Of a stretch of 60,000 nucleotides of DNA, positions 25,101-36,780 are shown one piece after another. Position 1 is the first letter of the stretch. Each line of letters starts with the position of its first letter. This DNA is from Membranipora membranacea. Its lineage: Eukaryota; Bryozoa; Gymnolaemata; Cheilostomatida; Membraniporidae. The stretch covers positions 20,684,162 to 20,744,161 of the forward strand of contig OU612067.1 of assembly GCA_914767715.1 (NCBI GenBank), written 5' to 3'. The notes under the pieces were generated by a model. The model was not told the DNA's origin. It did not search any database and was given only the letters and a program-made list of their open reading frames with translations. A program made the position numbers and the translations under genes.

Positions 25101-25830
25101 TCGCTCTCATTTCCGTTCTATTTATCGTAGGATCTTCATATTCTGGAATTTGAATGAGGCCAATGAGGCCATCAACTGGTCCGAGTTTGAGAGAATTCCG
25201 ATGGATATTTAAATTTTTTACCCTGCGTTTGGCATGTTTTTTAATGACAAAAGTGGCCCTCGTTGAAAATGTCGCTGACGCCAAACTAAAAGGGGCAGCC
25301 CCAAACGGGTTTCAGTTCCAAAGTCAGCATGAAATTCCCCACGGTTTACAGTAGGTTAGGAGGAAATCTATTTTTTGGACTGGCCGTAACAAAAGCAAAG
25401 GGTCTCCCCTTTGTTACTTTTTTTAATTTTAAAGCCGCTCTCATATCCGTTCTATTTATCGTAGGATCCTCATATTCTGGAATTTGAATGAGGCCAATGA
25501 GGCCATCAACTGGTCCGAGTTTGAAAGAATTCAGATGGCTATTTAAATTTTTTACCCTGCGATTGGCATGTTTTTTAATGACAAAAGTGGCCCTTGTTAA
25601 AAATGTCGCTGACGCCAAACTAAAAGGGGCAGCCCCGAACGGGTTTCAGTTCCAAAGTCAGCATGAAATTCCCCACGGTTTACAGTGGGTTACGAGGAAA
25701 TCTATTTTTTGAACTGGCCGTAAAAAAAGCAAAGGGTCCCCCCTTTGTTACATTTTTTAATTTTAAAGTCGCTCTCATTTCCGTTCTATTTATCGTAGGA
25801 TCTTCATATTCTGGAATTTGAATGAGGCCA
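19075..25830 (+). repeat. Near-perfect 3,339-bp tandem duplication of ten monomers
   Basis: Units 19142-22147 recur in the same order and with the same private variants at 22481-25486. Shared private markers are CCAGTGAGG, a lost T in ATTTTTACC, ATATGAATG with ATTTCCGATGG, TTTTCTACCTTGCG, CCCCATGGTTT, GATTGCTATATAAA, GCGCTTGG, CTAAAGGGGG, CACGGTTAAC, GCAAAGGTTCC, ATCTCTATATTC, TTTTTTTCCC, TAAAATTGTCG and TTTTTTGGACTGG. I found no difference on reading through. Copy borders are visible: ACTTTTTTTA (19073) against ACATTTTTTA (22412) on the left, and CCAGTGAGG (22491) against CCAATGAGG (25830) on the right. Confidence 0.88.
20592..22147 (+). repeat. Nested 1,002-bp three-unit duplication inside the ten-unit repeat
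   Basis: The segment from TAAAATTGTCG (about 20592) through CAGTGGGTTACGAGG, the I unit at 20811 with GTTGAAAATG, and the TTTTTTGGACTGG/alternative-dyad haplotype is repeated from about 21594. It ends where 21145 opens ATGATGCC and 22147 opens ATGAGGCC. It is carried along in the second 3,339-bp copy, so it predates that event. Confidence 0.75.
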
Positions 25831-28604
25831 ATGAGGCCATCAACTGGTCCGAGTTTGAGAGAATTCCGATGGATATTTAAATTTTTTACCCTGCGTTTGG
25901 CATGTTTTTTAATGACAAAAGTGGCCCTCGTTAAAAATGTCGCTGACGCCAAACTAAAAGGGGCAGCCCCAAACGGGTTTCAGTTCCAAAGTCAGCTTGG
26001 AATTCCCCACGGTTTAGAGTAGGTTAGGAGGAAATCTATTTTTTGAACTGGCTGTAAAAAAAGCAAAGGGTCCCCCCTTTGTTACTTTTTTTAATTTTAA
26101 AGTCGCTCTCATTTCCGTTATATTTATCGTAGGATCTTCATATTCTGGAATTTGAATGAGGCCAATGAGGCCATCAACTGGTCCGAGTTTGAGAGAATTC
26201 CGATGGATATTTAAATTTTTTACCCTGCGTTTGGCATGTTTTTTAATGACAAAAGTGGCCCTCGTTAAAAATGTCGCTGACGCCAAACTAAAAGGGGCAG
26301 CCCCAAACGGGTTTCAGTTCCAAAGTCAGCATGAAATTCCCCACGGTTTACAGTAGGTTAGGAGGAAATCTATTTTTTGAACTGGCCGTAAAAAAAGCAA
26401 AGGGTCCCCCCTTTGTTACTTTTTTTAATTTTAAAGTCGCTCTCATTTCCGTTCTATTTATCGTAGGATCTTCATACTCTGGAATTTGAATGAGGCCAAT
26501 GACGCCATCAACTGGTCCGGGTTTGAAAGAATTCCGATGGCTATTTAAATTTTTTACCCTGCGTTTGGCATGTTTTTTAATGACAAAAGTGGCCCTCGTT
26601 AAAAATGTCGCTGACGCCAAACTAAAAGGGGCAGCCCCAAACGGGTTTCAGTTCCAAAGTCAGCATGAAATTCCCCACGGTTTACAGTAGGTTAGGAGGA
26701 AATTTATATTTTGAAATGGCAGTAAAAAAAGCAAAGGGTCCCCCCTTTGTTACTTTTTTTAATTTTAAAGTCGCTCTCATTTCCGTTCTATTTATCGTAG
26801 GATCTTCATATTCTGGAATTTGAATGAAGCCAATGAGGCCATCAACCTGGTCCGAGTTTGAAAGAATTCCGATGGCTATTTAAATTTTTTACCCTGCGTT
26901 TGGCATGTTTTTTAATGACAAAAGTGGCCCTCGTTGAAAATGTCGCTGACGCCAAACTAAAAGGGGCAGCCCCAAACGGGTTTCAGTTCCAAAGTCAGCA
27001 TGAAATTCCCCACGGTTTACAGTAGGTTAGGAGGAAATCTATTTTTTGAACTGGCCGTAAAAAAAGCAAAGGGTCCCCCCTTTGTTACTTTTTTTAATTT
27101 TAAAGTCGCTCTCATTTCCGTTCTATTTATCGTAGGATCTTCATATTCTGTAATTTGAATGAGGCCAATGAGGCCATCAACTGGTCCGAGTTTGAGAGAA
27201 TTCCGATGGATATTTAAATTTTTTACCCTGCGATTGGCATGTTTTTTAATGACAAAAGTGGCCCTTGTTAAAAATGTCGCTGACGCCAAACTAAAAGGGG
27301 CAGCCCCGAACGGGTTTCAGTTCCAAAGTCAGCATGAAATTCCCCACGGTTTACAGTGGGTTACGAGGAAATCTATTTTTTGAACTGGCCGTAAAAAAAG
27401 CAAAGGGTCCCCCCTTTGTTACATTTTTTAATTTTAAAGTCGCTCTCATTTCCGTTCTATTTATCGTAGGATCTTCATATTCTGGAATTTGAATGAGGCC
27501 AATGAGGCCATCAACTGGTCCGAGTTTGAGAGAATTCCGATGGATATTTAAATTTTTTACCCTGCGTTTGGCATGTTTTTTAATGACAAAAGTGGCCCTC
27601 GTTAAAAATGTCGCTGACGCCAAACTAAAAGGGGCAGCCCCAAACGGGTTTCAGTTCCAAAGTCAGCTTGGAATTCCCCACGGTTTAGAGTAGGTTAGGA
27701 GGAAATCTATTTTTTGAACTGGCTGTAAAAAAAGCAAAGGGTCCCCCCTTTGTTACTTTTTTTAATTTTAAAGTCGCTCTCATTTCCGTTATATTTATCG
27801 TAGGATCTTCATATTCTGGAATTTGAATGAGGCCAATGAGGCCATCAACTGGTCCGAGTTTGAGAGAATTCCGATGGATATTTAAATTTTTTACCCTGCG
27901 TTTGGCATGTTTTTTAATGACAAAAGTGGCCCTCGTTAAAAATGTCGCTGACGCCAAACTAAAAGGGGCAGCCCCAAACGGGTTTCAGTTCCAAAGTCAG
28001 CATGAAATTCCCCACGGTTTACAGTAGGTTAGGAGGAAATCTATTTTTTGAACTGGCCGTAAAAAAAGCAAAGGGTCCCCCCTTTGTTACTTTTTTTAAT
28101 TTTAAAGTCGCTCTCATTTCCGTTCTATTTATCGTAGGATCTTCATACTCTGGAATTTGAATGAGGCCAATGACGCCATCAACTGGTCCGGGTTTGAAAG
28201 AATTCCGATGGCTATTTAAATTTTTTACCCTGCGTTTGGCATGTTTTTTAATGACAAAAGTGGCCCTCGTTAAAAATGTCGCTGACGCCAAACTAAAAGG
28301 GGCAGCCCCAAACGGGTTTCAGTTCCAAAGTCAGCATGAAATTCCCCACGGTTTACAGTAGGTTAGGAGGAAATTTATATTTTGAAATGGCAGTAAAAAA
28401 AGCAAAGGGTCCCCCCTTTGTTACTTTTTTTAATTTTAAAGTCGCTCTCATTTCCGTTCTATTTATCGTAGGATCTTCATATTCTGGAATTTGAATGAAG
28501 CCAATGAGGCCATCAACCTGGTCCGAGTTTGAAAGAATTCCGATGGCTATTTAAATTTTTTACCCTGCGTTTGGCATGTTTTTTAATGACAAAAGTGGCC
28601 CTCG
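25540..28604 (+). repeat. Five-unit segmental duplication, period 1,671 bp
   Basis: Copy 1 runs about 25540-26933 and copy 2 about 27211-28604. Both include GCGATTGG with CCCTTGTT, CCCCGAACGGG, CAGTGGGTTACGAGG, ACATTTTTTA, AGCTTGGAATTCC, TTTAGAGTAGG, GGCTGTAAAA, TTCATACTCTGG, ATGACGCCATC, TTTATATTTTGAAATGG and the inserted C in CAACCTGG. The period is one base over five units because of that C. Copies part at GTTGAAAATG (26931) against GTTAAAAATG (28603). Only about 1.39 kb of the 1.67-kb period is shared, so the junction unit at 27157 is chimeric. Confidence 0.82.
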
Positions 28605-30162
28605 TTAAAAATGTCGCTGACGCAAAACTAAAAGGGGCAGCCCCAAACGGGTTTCAGTTCCAAAGTCAGCATGAAATTCCCCACGGTTTACAGTAGGTTA
28701 GGAGGAAATCTATTTTTTGAACTGGCCGTAAAAAAAGCAAAGGGTCCCCCCTTTGTTACTTTTTTTAATTTTAAAGTCGCTCTCATTTCCGTTCTATTTA
28801 TCGTAGGATCTTCATATTCTGGAATTTGAATGAGGCCAATGAGGCCATCAAGTGGTCCGAGTTTGAAAGAATTCCGATGGCTATTTAAATTTTTTACCCT
28901 GCGTTTGGCATGTTTTTTAATGACAAAAGTGGCCCTCGTTAAAAATGTCGCTGACACCAAACTAAAAGGGGCAGCCCCAAACGGGTTTCAGTTCCAAAGT
29001 CAGCATGAAATTCCCCATGGTTTACAGTAGGTTAGGAGGAGATCTACTTTTTGAACTGGCCGTAAAAAAAGCAAAGGGTCCCCCCTTTGTTACTTTTTTT
29101 AATTTTAAAGTCGCTCTCATTTCCGTTATATTTATCGTAGGATCTTCATATTCTGGAATTTGAATGAGGCCAATGAGGCCATCAACTGGTCCGAGTTTGA
29201 GAGAATTCCGATGGATATTTAAATTTTTTACCCTGCGTTTGGCATGTTTTTTAATGACAAAAGTGGCCCTCGTTAAAAATGTCGCTGACGCCAAACTAAA
29301 AGGGGCAACCCCAAACGGGTTTCAGTTCCAAAGTCAGCATGAAATTCCCCACGGTTTACAGTAGGTTAGGAGGAAATCTATTTTTTGAACTGGCCGTAAA
29401 AAAAGCAAAGGGTCCCCCCTTTGTTACTTTTTTTAATTTTAAAGTCGCTCTCATTTCCGTTCTATTTATCGTAGGATCTTCATATTCTGGAATTTGAATG
29501 AGGCCAATGAGGCCATCAACTGGTCTGAGTTTGAGAGAATTCCGATGGATATTTAAATTTTTTACCCTGCGTTTGGCATGTTTTTTAATGACAAAAGTGG
29601 CCCTCGTTAAAAGTGTCGCTGACGCCAAACTAAAAGGGGCAGCCCCAAACGGGTTTCAGTTCCAAAGTCAGCATGAAATTCCCCACGGTTTACAGTAGGT
29701 TAGGAGGAAATCTATTTTTTGAACTGGCCGTAAAAAGAGCAAAGGGTCCCCCCTTTGTTACTTTTTTAATTTTAAAGTCGCTCTCATTTCCGTTCTATTT
29801 ATCGTAGGATCTTCATATTCTGGAATTTGAATGACGCCAATGAGGCCATCAACTGGTCCGAGTTTGAAAGAATTCCGATTGCTATTTAAATTTTTTACCC
29901 TGCGTTTGGCATGTTTTTTAATGACAAAAGTGGCCCTCGTTAAAAATGTCGCTGACGCCAAACTAAAAGGGGCAGCCCCAAACGGGTTTCAGTTCCAAAG
30001 TCAGCATGAAATTCCCCACGGTTTACAGTAGGTTAGGAGGAAATCTATTTTTTGAACTGGCCGTAAAAAAAGCAAAGGGTCCCCCCTTTGCTACTTTTTT
30101 TAATTTTAAAGTCGCTCTCATTTCCGTTCTATTTATCGTAGGGTCTTCATATTCTGGAATTT

Positions 30163-30476
30163 GAATGAGGTCCGAGTTTGAGAGAATTCCGATGGATATT
30201 TAAATTTTTTACCCTGCGTTTGGCATGTTTTTTAATGACAAAAGTGGCCTTCGTTAAAAATGTCGCTGACGCCAAACTAAAAGGGGCAGCCCCAAACGGG
30301 TTTCAGTTCCAAAGTCAGCATGAAATTCCCCACGGTTTACAGTAGGTTAGGAGGAAATCTATTTTTTGAACTGGCCGTAAAAAAAGCAAAGGGTCCCCCC
30401 TTTGTTACTTTTTTTAATTTTAAAGTCGCTCTCATTTCCGTTCTATTTATCGTAGGATCTTCATATTCTGGAATTT
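30163..30476 (+). repeat. Short monomer S5 (314 bp), lacking the linked GAAATG allele
   Basis: Like S4, it has the deletion with GGCATG and is preceded by TAGGGTCTTC. The GACATTCTTCACGG marker lies one unit further on (about 30655), as if a monomer had been inserted relative to S4. It also has GTGGCCTTCG. Confidence 0.93.
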
Positions 30477-32146
30477 GAATGAGGCCAATGAGGCCATCAA
30501 CTGGTCCGAGTTTGAAAGAATTCAGATGGCTATTTAAATTTTTTACCCTTCGTTTGGCATGTTTTTTAATGACAAAAGTGGCCCTCGTTAAAAATGTCGC
30601 TGACGCCAAACTAAAAGGGGCAGCCCCAAACGGGTTTCAGTTCCAAAGTCAGCATGACATTCTTCACGGTTTACAGTAGGTTAGGAGGAAATCTATTTTT
30701 TGAACTGGCCGTAAAAAAAGGAAAGGGTCCCCCCTTTGTTACTTTTTTTAATTTTAAAGTCGCTCTCATTTCCGTTCTATTTATCGTAGGATCTTCATAT
30801 TCTGGAATTTGAATGAGGCCAGTGAGGCCATCAACTGGTCCGGGTTTGAGAGAATTCCGATGGATATTTAAATTTTTTACCCTGCGTTTGGCATGTTTTT
30901 TAATGACAAAAGTGGCCCTCGTTAAAAATGTCGCTGATGCCAAACTAAAAGGGGCAGCCTCAAACGGGTTTCAGTTCCAAAGTCAGCATGAAATTCCCCA
31001 CGGTTTACAGTAGGTTAGGAGGAAATCTTTTTTTTGAACTGGCCGTAAAAAAAGCAAAGGGTCCCCCCTTTGTTACTTTTTTTAATTTTAAAGTCGCTCT
31101 CATTTCCGTTCTATTTATCGTAGGATCTTCATATTCTGGAATTTGAATGAGGCCAATGAGGCCATCAACTGGTCCGAGTTTGAAAGAATTCCGATGGCTA
31201 TTTAAATTTTTTACCCTGCGTTTGGCATGTTTTTTAATGACAAAAGTGGACCTCGTTAAAAATGTCGCTGACGCCAAACTAAAAGGGGCACCCCCAAACG
31301 GGTTTCAGTTCCAAAGTCAGCATGAAATTCCCCACGGTTTACAGTAGGTTAGGAGGAAATCTATTTTTTGAACTGGCCGTAAAAAAAGCAAAGGGTGCCC
31401 CCTTTGTTACTTTTTTTAATTTTAAAGTCGCTCTCGTTTCCGTTCTATTTATCGTAGGATCTTCATATTCTGGAATTTGAATGAGGCCAATGAGGCCATC
31501 AACTGGTCCGAGTTTGAAAGAATTCCGATGGCTATTTAATTTTTTTACCCTGCGTTTGGCATGTTTTTTAAAGACAAAATTTGCCCTCGTTTAAAATGTC
31601 GCTGACGCCAAACTAAAAGGGGCAGCCCCAAACGGGTTTCAGTTCCAAAGTCAGCATGAAATTCCCCACGGTTTACAGTAGGTTAGGAGGAAATCTATTT
31701 TTTGAACTGGCCGTAAAAAAGGCAAAGGGTCCCCCCTTTGTTACTTTTTTTAATTTTAAAGTCGCTCTAATTTCCGTTCTATTTATCGTAGGATCTTCAT
31801 ATTCTGGAATTTGAATGAGCCCAATGAGGCCATCAACTGGTCCGAGTTTGAGAGAATTCCGATGGATATTTAAATTTTTTACCCTGCGTTGGGCATGTTT
31901 TTTAATGACAAAAGTGGCCCTCGTTAAAAATGTCGCTGACGCCAAACTAAAAGGGGCAGCCCCAAACGGGTTTCAGTTCCAAAGTCAGCATGAAATTCCC
32001 CACGGTTTACAGTAGGTTAGGAGGAAATCTATTTTTTGAACTGGCCGTAAAAAAAGCAAAGGGTCCCCCCTTTGTTACTTTTTTTAATTATAAAGTCGCT
32101 CTCGTTTCCGTTCTATTTATCGTAGGATCTTCATATTCTGGAATTT

Positions 32147-32814
32147 GAATGAGGCCAATGAGGCCATCAACTGGTCCGAGTTTGAGAGAATCCCGATGGA
32201 TATTTAAATTTCTTACCCTGCGTTTGGCATGTTTTTTAATGACAAAAGTGGCCCTCGTTAAAAATGTCGCTGACGCCAAACTAAAAGGGGCAGCCCCAAA
32301 CGGGTTTCAGTTCCAAAGTCAGCATGAAATTCCCCACGGTTTACAGTAGGTTAGGAGGAAATCTATTTTTTGAACTGGCCGTAAAAAAAGCAAAGGGTGC
32401 CCCCTTTGTTACTTTTTTTAATTATAAAGTCGCTCTCGTTTCCGTTCTATTTATCGTAGGATCTTCATATTCTGGAATTTGAATGAGGCCAATGAGGCCA
32501 TCAACTGGTCCGAGTTTGAGAGAATCCCGATGGATATTTAAATTTCTTACCCTGCGTTTGGCATGTTTTTTAATGACAAAAGTGGCCCTCGTTAAAAATG
32601 TCGCTGACGCCAAACTAAAAGGGGCAGCCCCAAACGGGTTTCAGTTCCAAAGTCAGCATGAAATTCCCCACGGTTTACAGTAGGTTAGGAGGAAATCTAT
32701 TTTTTGAACTGGCCGTAAAAAAAGCAAAGGGTCCCCCCTTTGTTACTTTTTTTAATTTTAAAGTCGCTCTCATTTCTGTTCTATTTATCGTAGGATCTTC
32801 ATATTCTGGAATTT
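32147..32814 (+). repeat. Recent single-monomer tandem duplication
   Basis: Units 32147 and 32481 share private variants: GAATCCCGATGG in place of GAATTCCG, AAATTTCTTACCC, and AATTATAAAG preceding each. They look identical through most of their length. The main difference seen is GGGTCCCCCC (32068) against GGGTGCCCCC (32402) just upstream. Related GAATCCCG units reappear 22-25 kb away at 54971 and 56956. Confidence 0.82.
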
Positions 32815-34150
32815 GAATGAGGCCAATGAGGCCATCAACTGGTCCGAGTTTGAAAGAATTCCGATGGCTATTTAAATTTTTGACCCTGCGTTTGGCATGT
32901 TTTTTAAAGACAAAATTTGCCCTCATTTAAAATGTCGCTGACGCCAAACTAAAAGGGGCAGCCCCAAACGGGTTTCAGTTCCAAAGTCAGCATGAAATTC
33001 CCCACGGTTTACAGTAGGTTAGGAGGAAATCTATTTTTTGAACTGGCCGTAAAAAAAGCAAAGGGTCCCCCCTTTGTTACTTTTTTTAATTTTAAAGTCG
33101 CTCTCATTTCCGTTCTATTTATCGTAGGATCTTCATATTCTGGAATTTGAATGAGGCCAATGAGGCCATCAACTGGTCCGAGTTTGAGAGAATTCCGATG
33201 GATATTTAAATTTTTTACCCTGCGTTTGGCATGTTTTTTAATGACAAAAGTGGCCCTCGTTAAAAATGTCGCTGACGCCAAACTAAAAGGGGCAGCCCCA
33301 AACGGGTTTCAGTTCCAAAGTCAGCATGAAATTCCCCACGGTTTACAGTAGGTTAGGAGGAAATCTATTTTTTGAACTGGCCGTAAAAAAAGCAAAGGGT
33401 GCCCCCTTTGTTACTTTTTTTAATTTTAAAGTCGCTCTCGTTTCCGTTCTATTTATCGTAGGATCTTCATATTCTGGAATTTGAATGAAGCCAATGAGGC
33501 CATCAACTGGTCCGAGTTTGAAAGAATTCCGATGGCTATTTAAATTTTTTACCCTGCGTTTGGCATGTTTTTTAATGACAAAAGTGGCCCTCTTTAAAAA
33601 TGTCGCTGACGCCAAACTAAAAGGGGCAGCCCCAAACGGGTTTCAGTTCCAAAATCAGCACGAAATTCCCCACGGTTTACAGTAGGTTAGGAGGAAATCT
33701 ATTTTTTGAACTGGCCGTAAAAAAAGCAAAGGGTCCCCCCTTTGTTCCTTTTATTAATTTTAAAGTCGCTCTCATTTCCGTTCTATTTATCGTAGGATCT
33801 TCATATTCTGGAATTTGAATGAGGCCAATGAGGCCATCAACTGGTCCGAGTTTGAGAGAATTCCGATGGATATTTAAATTTCTTACCCTGCGTTTGGCAT
33901 GTTTTTTAATGACAAAAGTGGCCCTCGTTAAAAATGTCGCTGACGCCAAACTAAAAGGGGCAGCCCCAAACGGGTTTCAGTTCCAAAGTCAGCATGAAAT
34001 TCCCCACGGTTTACAGTAGGTTAGGAGGAAATCTATTTTTTGAACTGGCCGTAAAAAAAGCAAAGGGTCCCCCCTTTGCTACTTTTTTTAATTTTAAAGT
34101 CGCTCTCATTTCCGTTCTATTTATCGTAGGATCTTCATGTTCTGGAATTT

Positions 34151-34463
34151 GAATGAGGTCCGAGTTTGAGAAAATTCCGATGGATATTTAAATTTTTTAC
34201 CCTGCGTTTGAAATGTTTTAAATGACAAAAGTGGCCCTCGTTAAAAATGTCGCTGACGCCAAACTAAAAGGGGCAGCCCCAAACGGGTTTCAGTTCCAAA
34301 GTCAGCATGAAATTCCCCACGGTTTATAGTAGGTTAGGAGGAAATCTATTTTTTGAACTGGCCGTAAAAAAAGCAAAGGGTCCCCCCTTTGTTACTTTTT
34401 TTAATTTTAAAGTCGCTCTCATTTCCGTTCTATTTATCGTAGGATCTTCATATTCTGGAATTT
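34151..34463 (+). repeat. Short monomer S6 (313 bp)
   Basis: Deletion plus GAAATG. Private AAAATTCCG removes the EcoRI-type site, and GAAATGTTTTAAATGAC is one base short. Confidence 0.92.
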
Positions 34464-35465
34464 GAATGAGGCCAATGAGGCCATCTACTGGACCGAGTTT
34501 GAGAGAATTCCGATGGATATTTAAATTTTTTACCCTGCGTTTGGCATGTTTTTTAATGACAAAAGTGGCCCTCGTTAAAAGTGTCGCTGACGCCAAACTA
34601 AAAGGGGCAGCCCCAAACGGGTTTCAGTTCCAAAGTCAGCATGAAATTCCCCACGGTTCACAGTAGGTTAGGAGGAAATCTATTTTTTGAACTGACCGTA
34701 AAAAAAGCAAAGGGTCCCCCCTTTGTTACTTTTTTTAATTTTAAAGTCGCTCTCATTTCCGCTCTATTTATCGTATGATCTTCATGTTCTGGAATTTGAA
34801 TGAGGCCAATGAGGCCATCAACTGGTCCGAGTTTGAAAGAATTCCGATGTCTATTTAAATTTTTTACCCTGCGTTTGGCATGTTTTTTAATGACAAAAGT
34901 GGCCCTCGTTAAAAATGTCGCTGACGCCGAACTAAAACGGGCAGCCCCAAACGGGTTTCAGTTCCAAAGTCAGCATGAAATTCCCCACGGTTTACAGTAG
35001 GTTAGGAGGAAATCTGTTTTTTGAACTGCCCGTCAAAAATGCAAAGGGTCCCCCCTTTGTTACTGTTTTTAATTTTAAAGTCGCTCTCATTTCCGTTCTA
35101 TTTATCTTAGGATCTTCATATTCTGGAATTTGAATGAGGCCAATGAGGCCATCAACTGGTCCGAGTTTGAAAAAATTCCGATGGCTATTTAAATTTTTTA
35201 CCCTGCGTTTGGCATGTTTTTTAACGACAAAAGTGGCCCTCGTTAAAAATGTCGCTGACGCCAAACTAAAAGGGGCAGCCCCAAACGGGTTTCAGTTCCA
35301 AAGTCAGCATGAAATTCCCCACGGTTTACAGTAGGTTAGGAGGAAATCTATTTTTTGAACCGGCCGTAAAAAAAGCAAAGGGTCCCCCCTTTGTTACTTT
35401 TTTTAATTTTAAAGTCGCTCTCATTTCCGTTCTATTTATCGTAGGATCTTCATATTCTGGAACTT

Positions 35466-35778
35466 GAATGAGGTCCGAGTTTGAGAGAATTCCGATGGAT
35501 ATTTAAATTTTTTACCCTGCGTTTGAAATGTTTTTAATGACAAAAGTGGCCCTCGTTAAAAATGTCGCTGACGCCAAACTAAAAGGGGCAGCCCCAAACG
35601 GGTTTCAGTTCCAAAGTCAGCATGAAATTCCCCACGGTTTATAGTAGGTTAGGAGGAAATCTATTTTTTGAACTGGCCGTAAAAAAAGCAAAGGGTCCCC
35701 CCTTTGTTACTTTTTTTAATTTTAAAGTCGCTCTCATTTCCGTTCTATTTATCGTAGGATCTTCATATTCTGGAATTT
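35466..35778 (+). repeat. Short monomer S7 (313 bp)
   Basis: Deletion plus GAAATG. One T is missing in GTTTTTAATGAC. Preceded by GGAACTTGAATG. Confidence 0.92.
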
Positions 35779-36780
35779 GAATGAGGCCAATGAGGCCATC
35801 TACTGGTCCGAGTTTGAGAGAATTCCGATGGATATTTAAATTTTTTACCCTGCGTTTGGCATGTTTTTTAATGACAAAAGTGGCCCTCGTTAAAAGTGTC
35901 GCTGACGCCAAACTAAAAGGGGCAGCCCCAAACGGGTTTCAGTTCCAAAGTCAGCATGAAATTCCCCACGGTTCACAGTAGGTTAGGAGGAAATATATTT
36001 TTTGAACTGGCCGTAAAAAAAGCAAAGGGTCCCCCCTTTGTTACTTTTTTTAATTTTAAAGTCGCTCTCATTTCCGTTCTATTTATCGTATGATCTTCAT
36101 GTTCTGGAATTTGAATGAGGCCAATGAGGCCATCAACTGGTCCGAGTTTGAAAGAATTCCGATGGCTATTTAAATTTTTTACCCTGCGTTTGGCATGTTT
36201 TTTAATGACAAAAGTGGCCCTCGTTAAAAATGTCGCTGACGCCGAACTAAAAGGGGCAGCCCCAAACGGGTTTCAGTTCCAAAGTCAGCATGAAATTCCC
36301 CACGGTTTACAGTAGGTTAGGAGGAAATCTGTTTTTTGAACTGCCCGTAAAAAAAGCAAAGGGTCCCCCCTTTGTTACTTTTTTTAATTTTAAAGTCGCT
36401 CTCATTTCCGTTCTATTTATCTTAGGATCTTCATATTCTGGAATTTGAATGAGGCCAATGAGGCCATCAACTGGTCCGAGTTTGAAAGAATTCCGATGGC
36501 TATTTAAATTTTTTACCCTGCGTTTGGCATGTTTTTTAACGACAAAAGTGGCCCTCGTTAAAAATGTCGCTGACGCCAAACTAAAAGGGGCAGCCCCAAA
36601 CGGGTTTCAGTTCCAAGGTCAGCATGAAATTCCCCACGGTTTACAGTAGGTTAGGAGGAAATCTATTTTTTGAACTGGCCGTAAAAAAAGCAAAGGGTCC
36701 CCCCTTTGCTACTTTTTTTAATTTTAAAGTCGCTCTCATTTCTGTTCTATTTATCGTAGGATCTTCATATTCTGGAATTT

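Larger units (their letters stand above)
18828..30162 (+). repeat. Array block 5: short unit plus 33 full monomers, the longest stretch without a short unit
   Basis: Unit starts: 18828 S, 19142 I, 19476 L, 19809 I, 20143 L, 20477 I, 20811 I, 21145 I, 21479 L, 21813 I, 22147 L. The series is then repeated at 22481, 22815, 23148, 23482, 23816, 24150, 24484, 24818, 25152 and 25486. It continues 25820 I, 26154 I, 26488 Lg, 26822 L, 27157 I, 27491 I, 27825 I, 28159 Lg, 28493 L, 28828 L (CAAGTGG), 29162 I, 29496 I (GGTCTGAG), 29829 L (GATTGCT). Most of the block is made of two recent segmental duplications, annotated separately. Confidence 0.92.
30163..34150 (+). repeat. Array block 6: short unit plus 11 full monomers
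   Basis: Unit starts and types: 30163 S, 30477 L (ATTCAGATGG), 30811 I (CCAGTGAGG), 31145 L, 31479 L (AAAGACAAAATTTGCC), 31813 I, 32147 I (GAATCCCG), 32481 I (GAATCCCG), 32815 L (AAAGACAAAATTTGCC), 33149 I, 33483 L (ATGAAG), 33817 I (TTCTTACC). Total 3,988 bp. Several units here carry GGGTGCCCCC in the hairpin loop and CTCTCGTTTCC downstream. This is the last block of the irregular domain. Confidence 0.9.
34151..36780 (+). repeat. Two tandem four-unit repeats, period 1,315 bp
   Basis: S-I-C-L (34151) is followed by S-I-L-L (35466). Shared private markers: CCATCTACTGG, GTGTCGCTG, CACGGTTCACAG, CGTATGATCTTCATGTTCTGG, GACGCCGAAC, ATCTGTTTTTTG, TATCTTAGG and TTTTTTAACGAC. Both S units also lost one T or equivalent (313 bp). 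Copy 1 has extra private changes (CGTCAAAAATGC near 35031, TACTGTTTTT near 35062). Confidence 0.83.
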
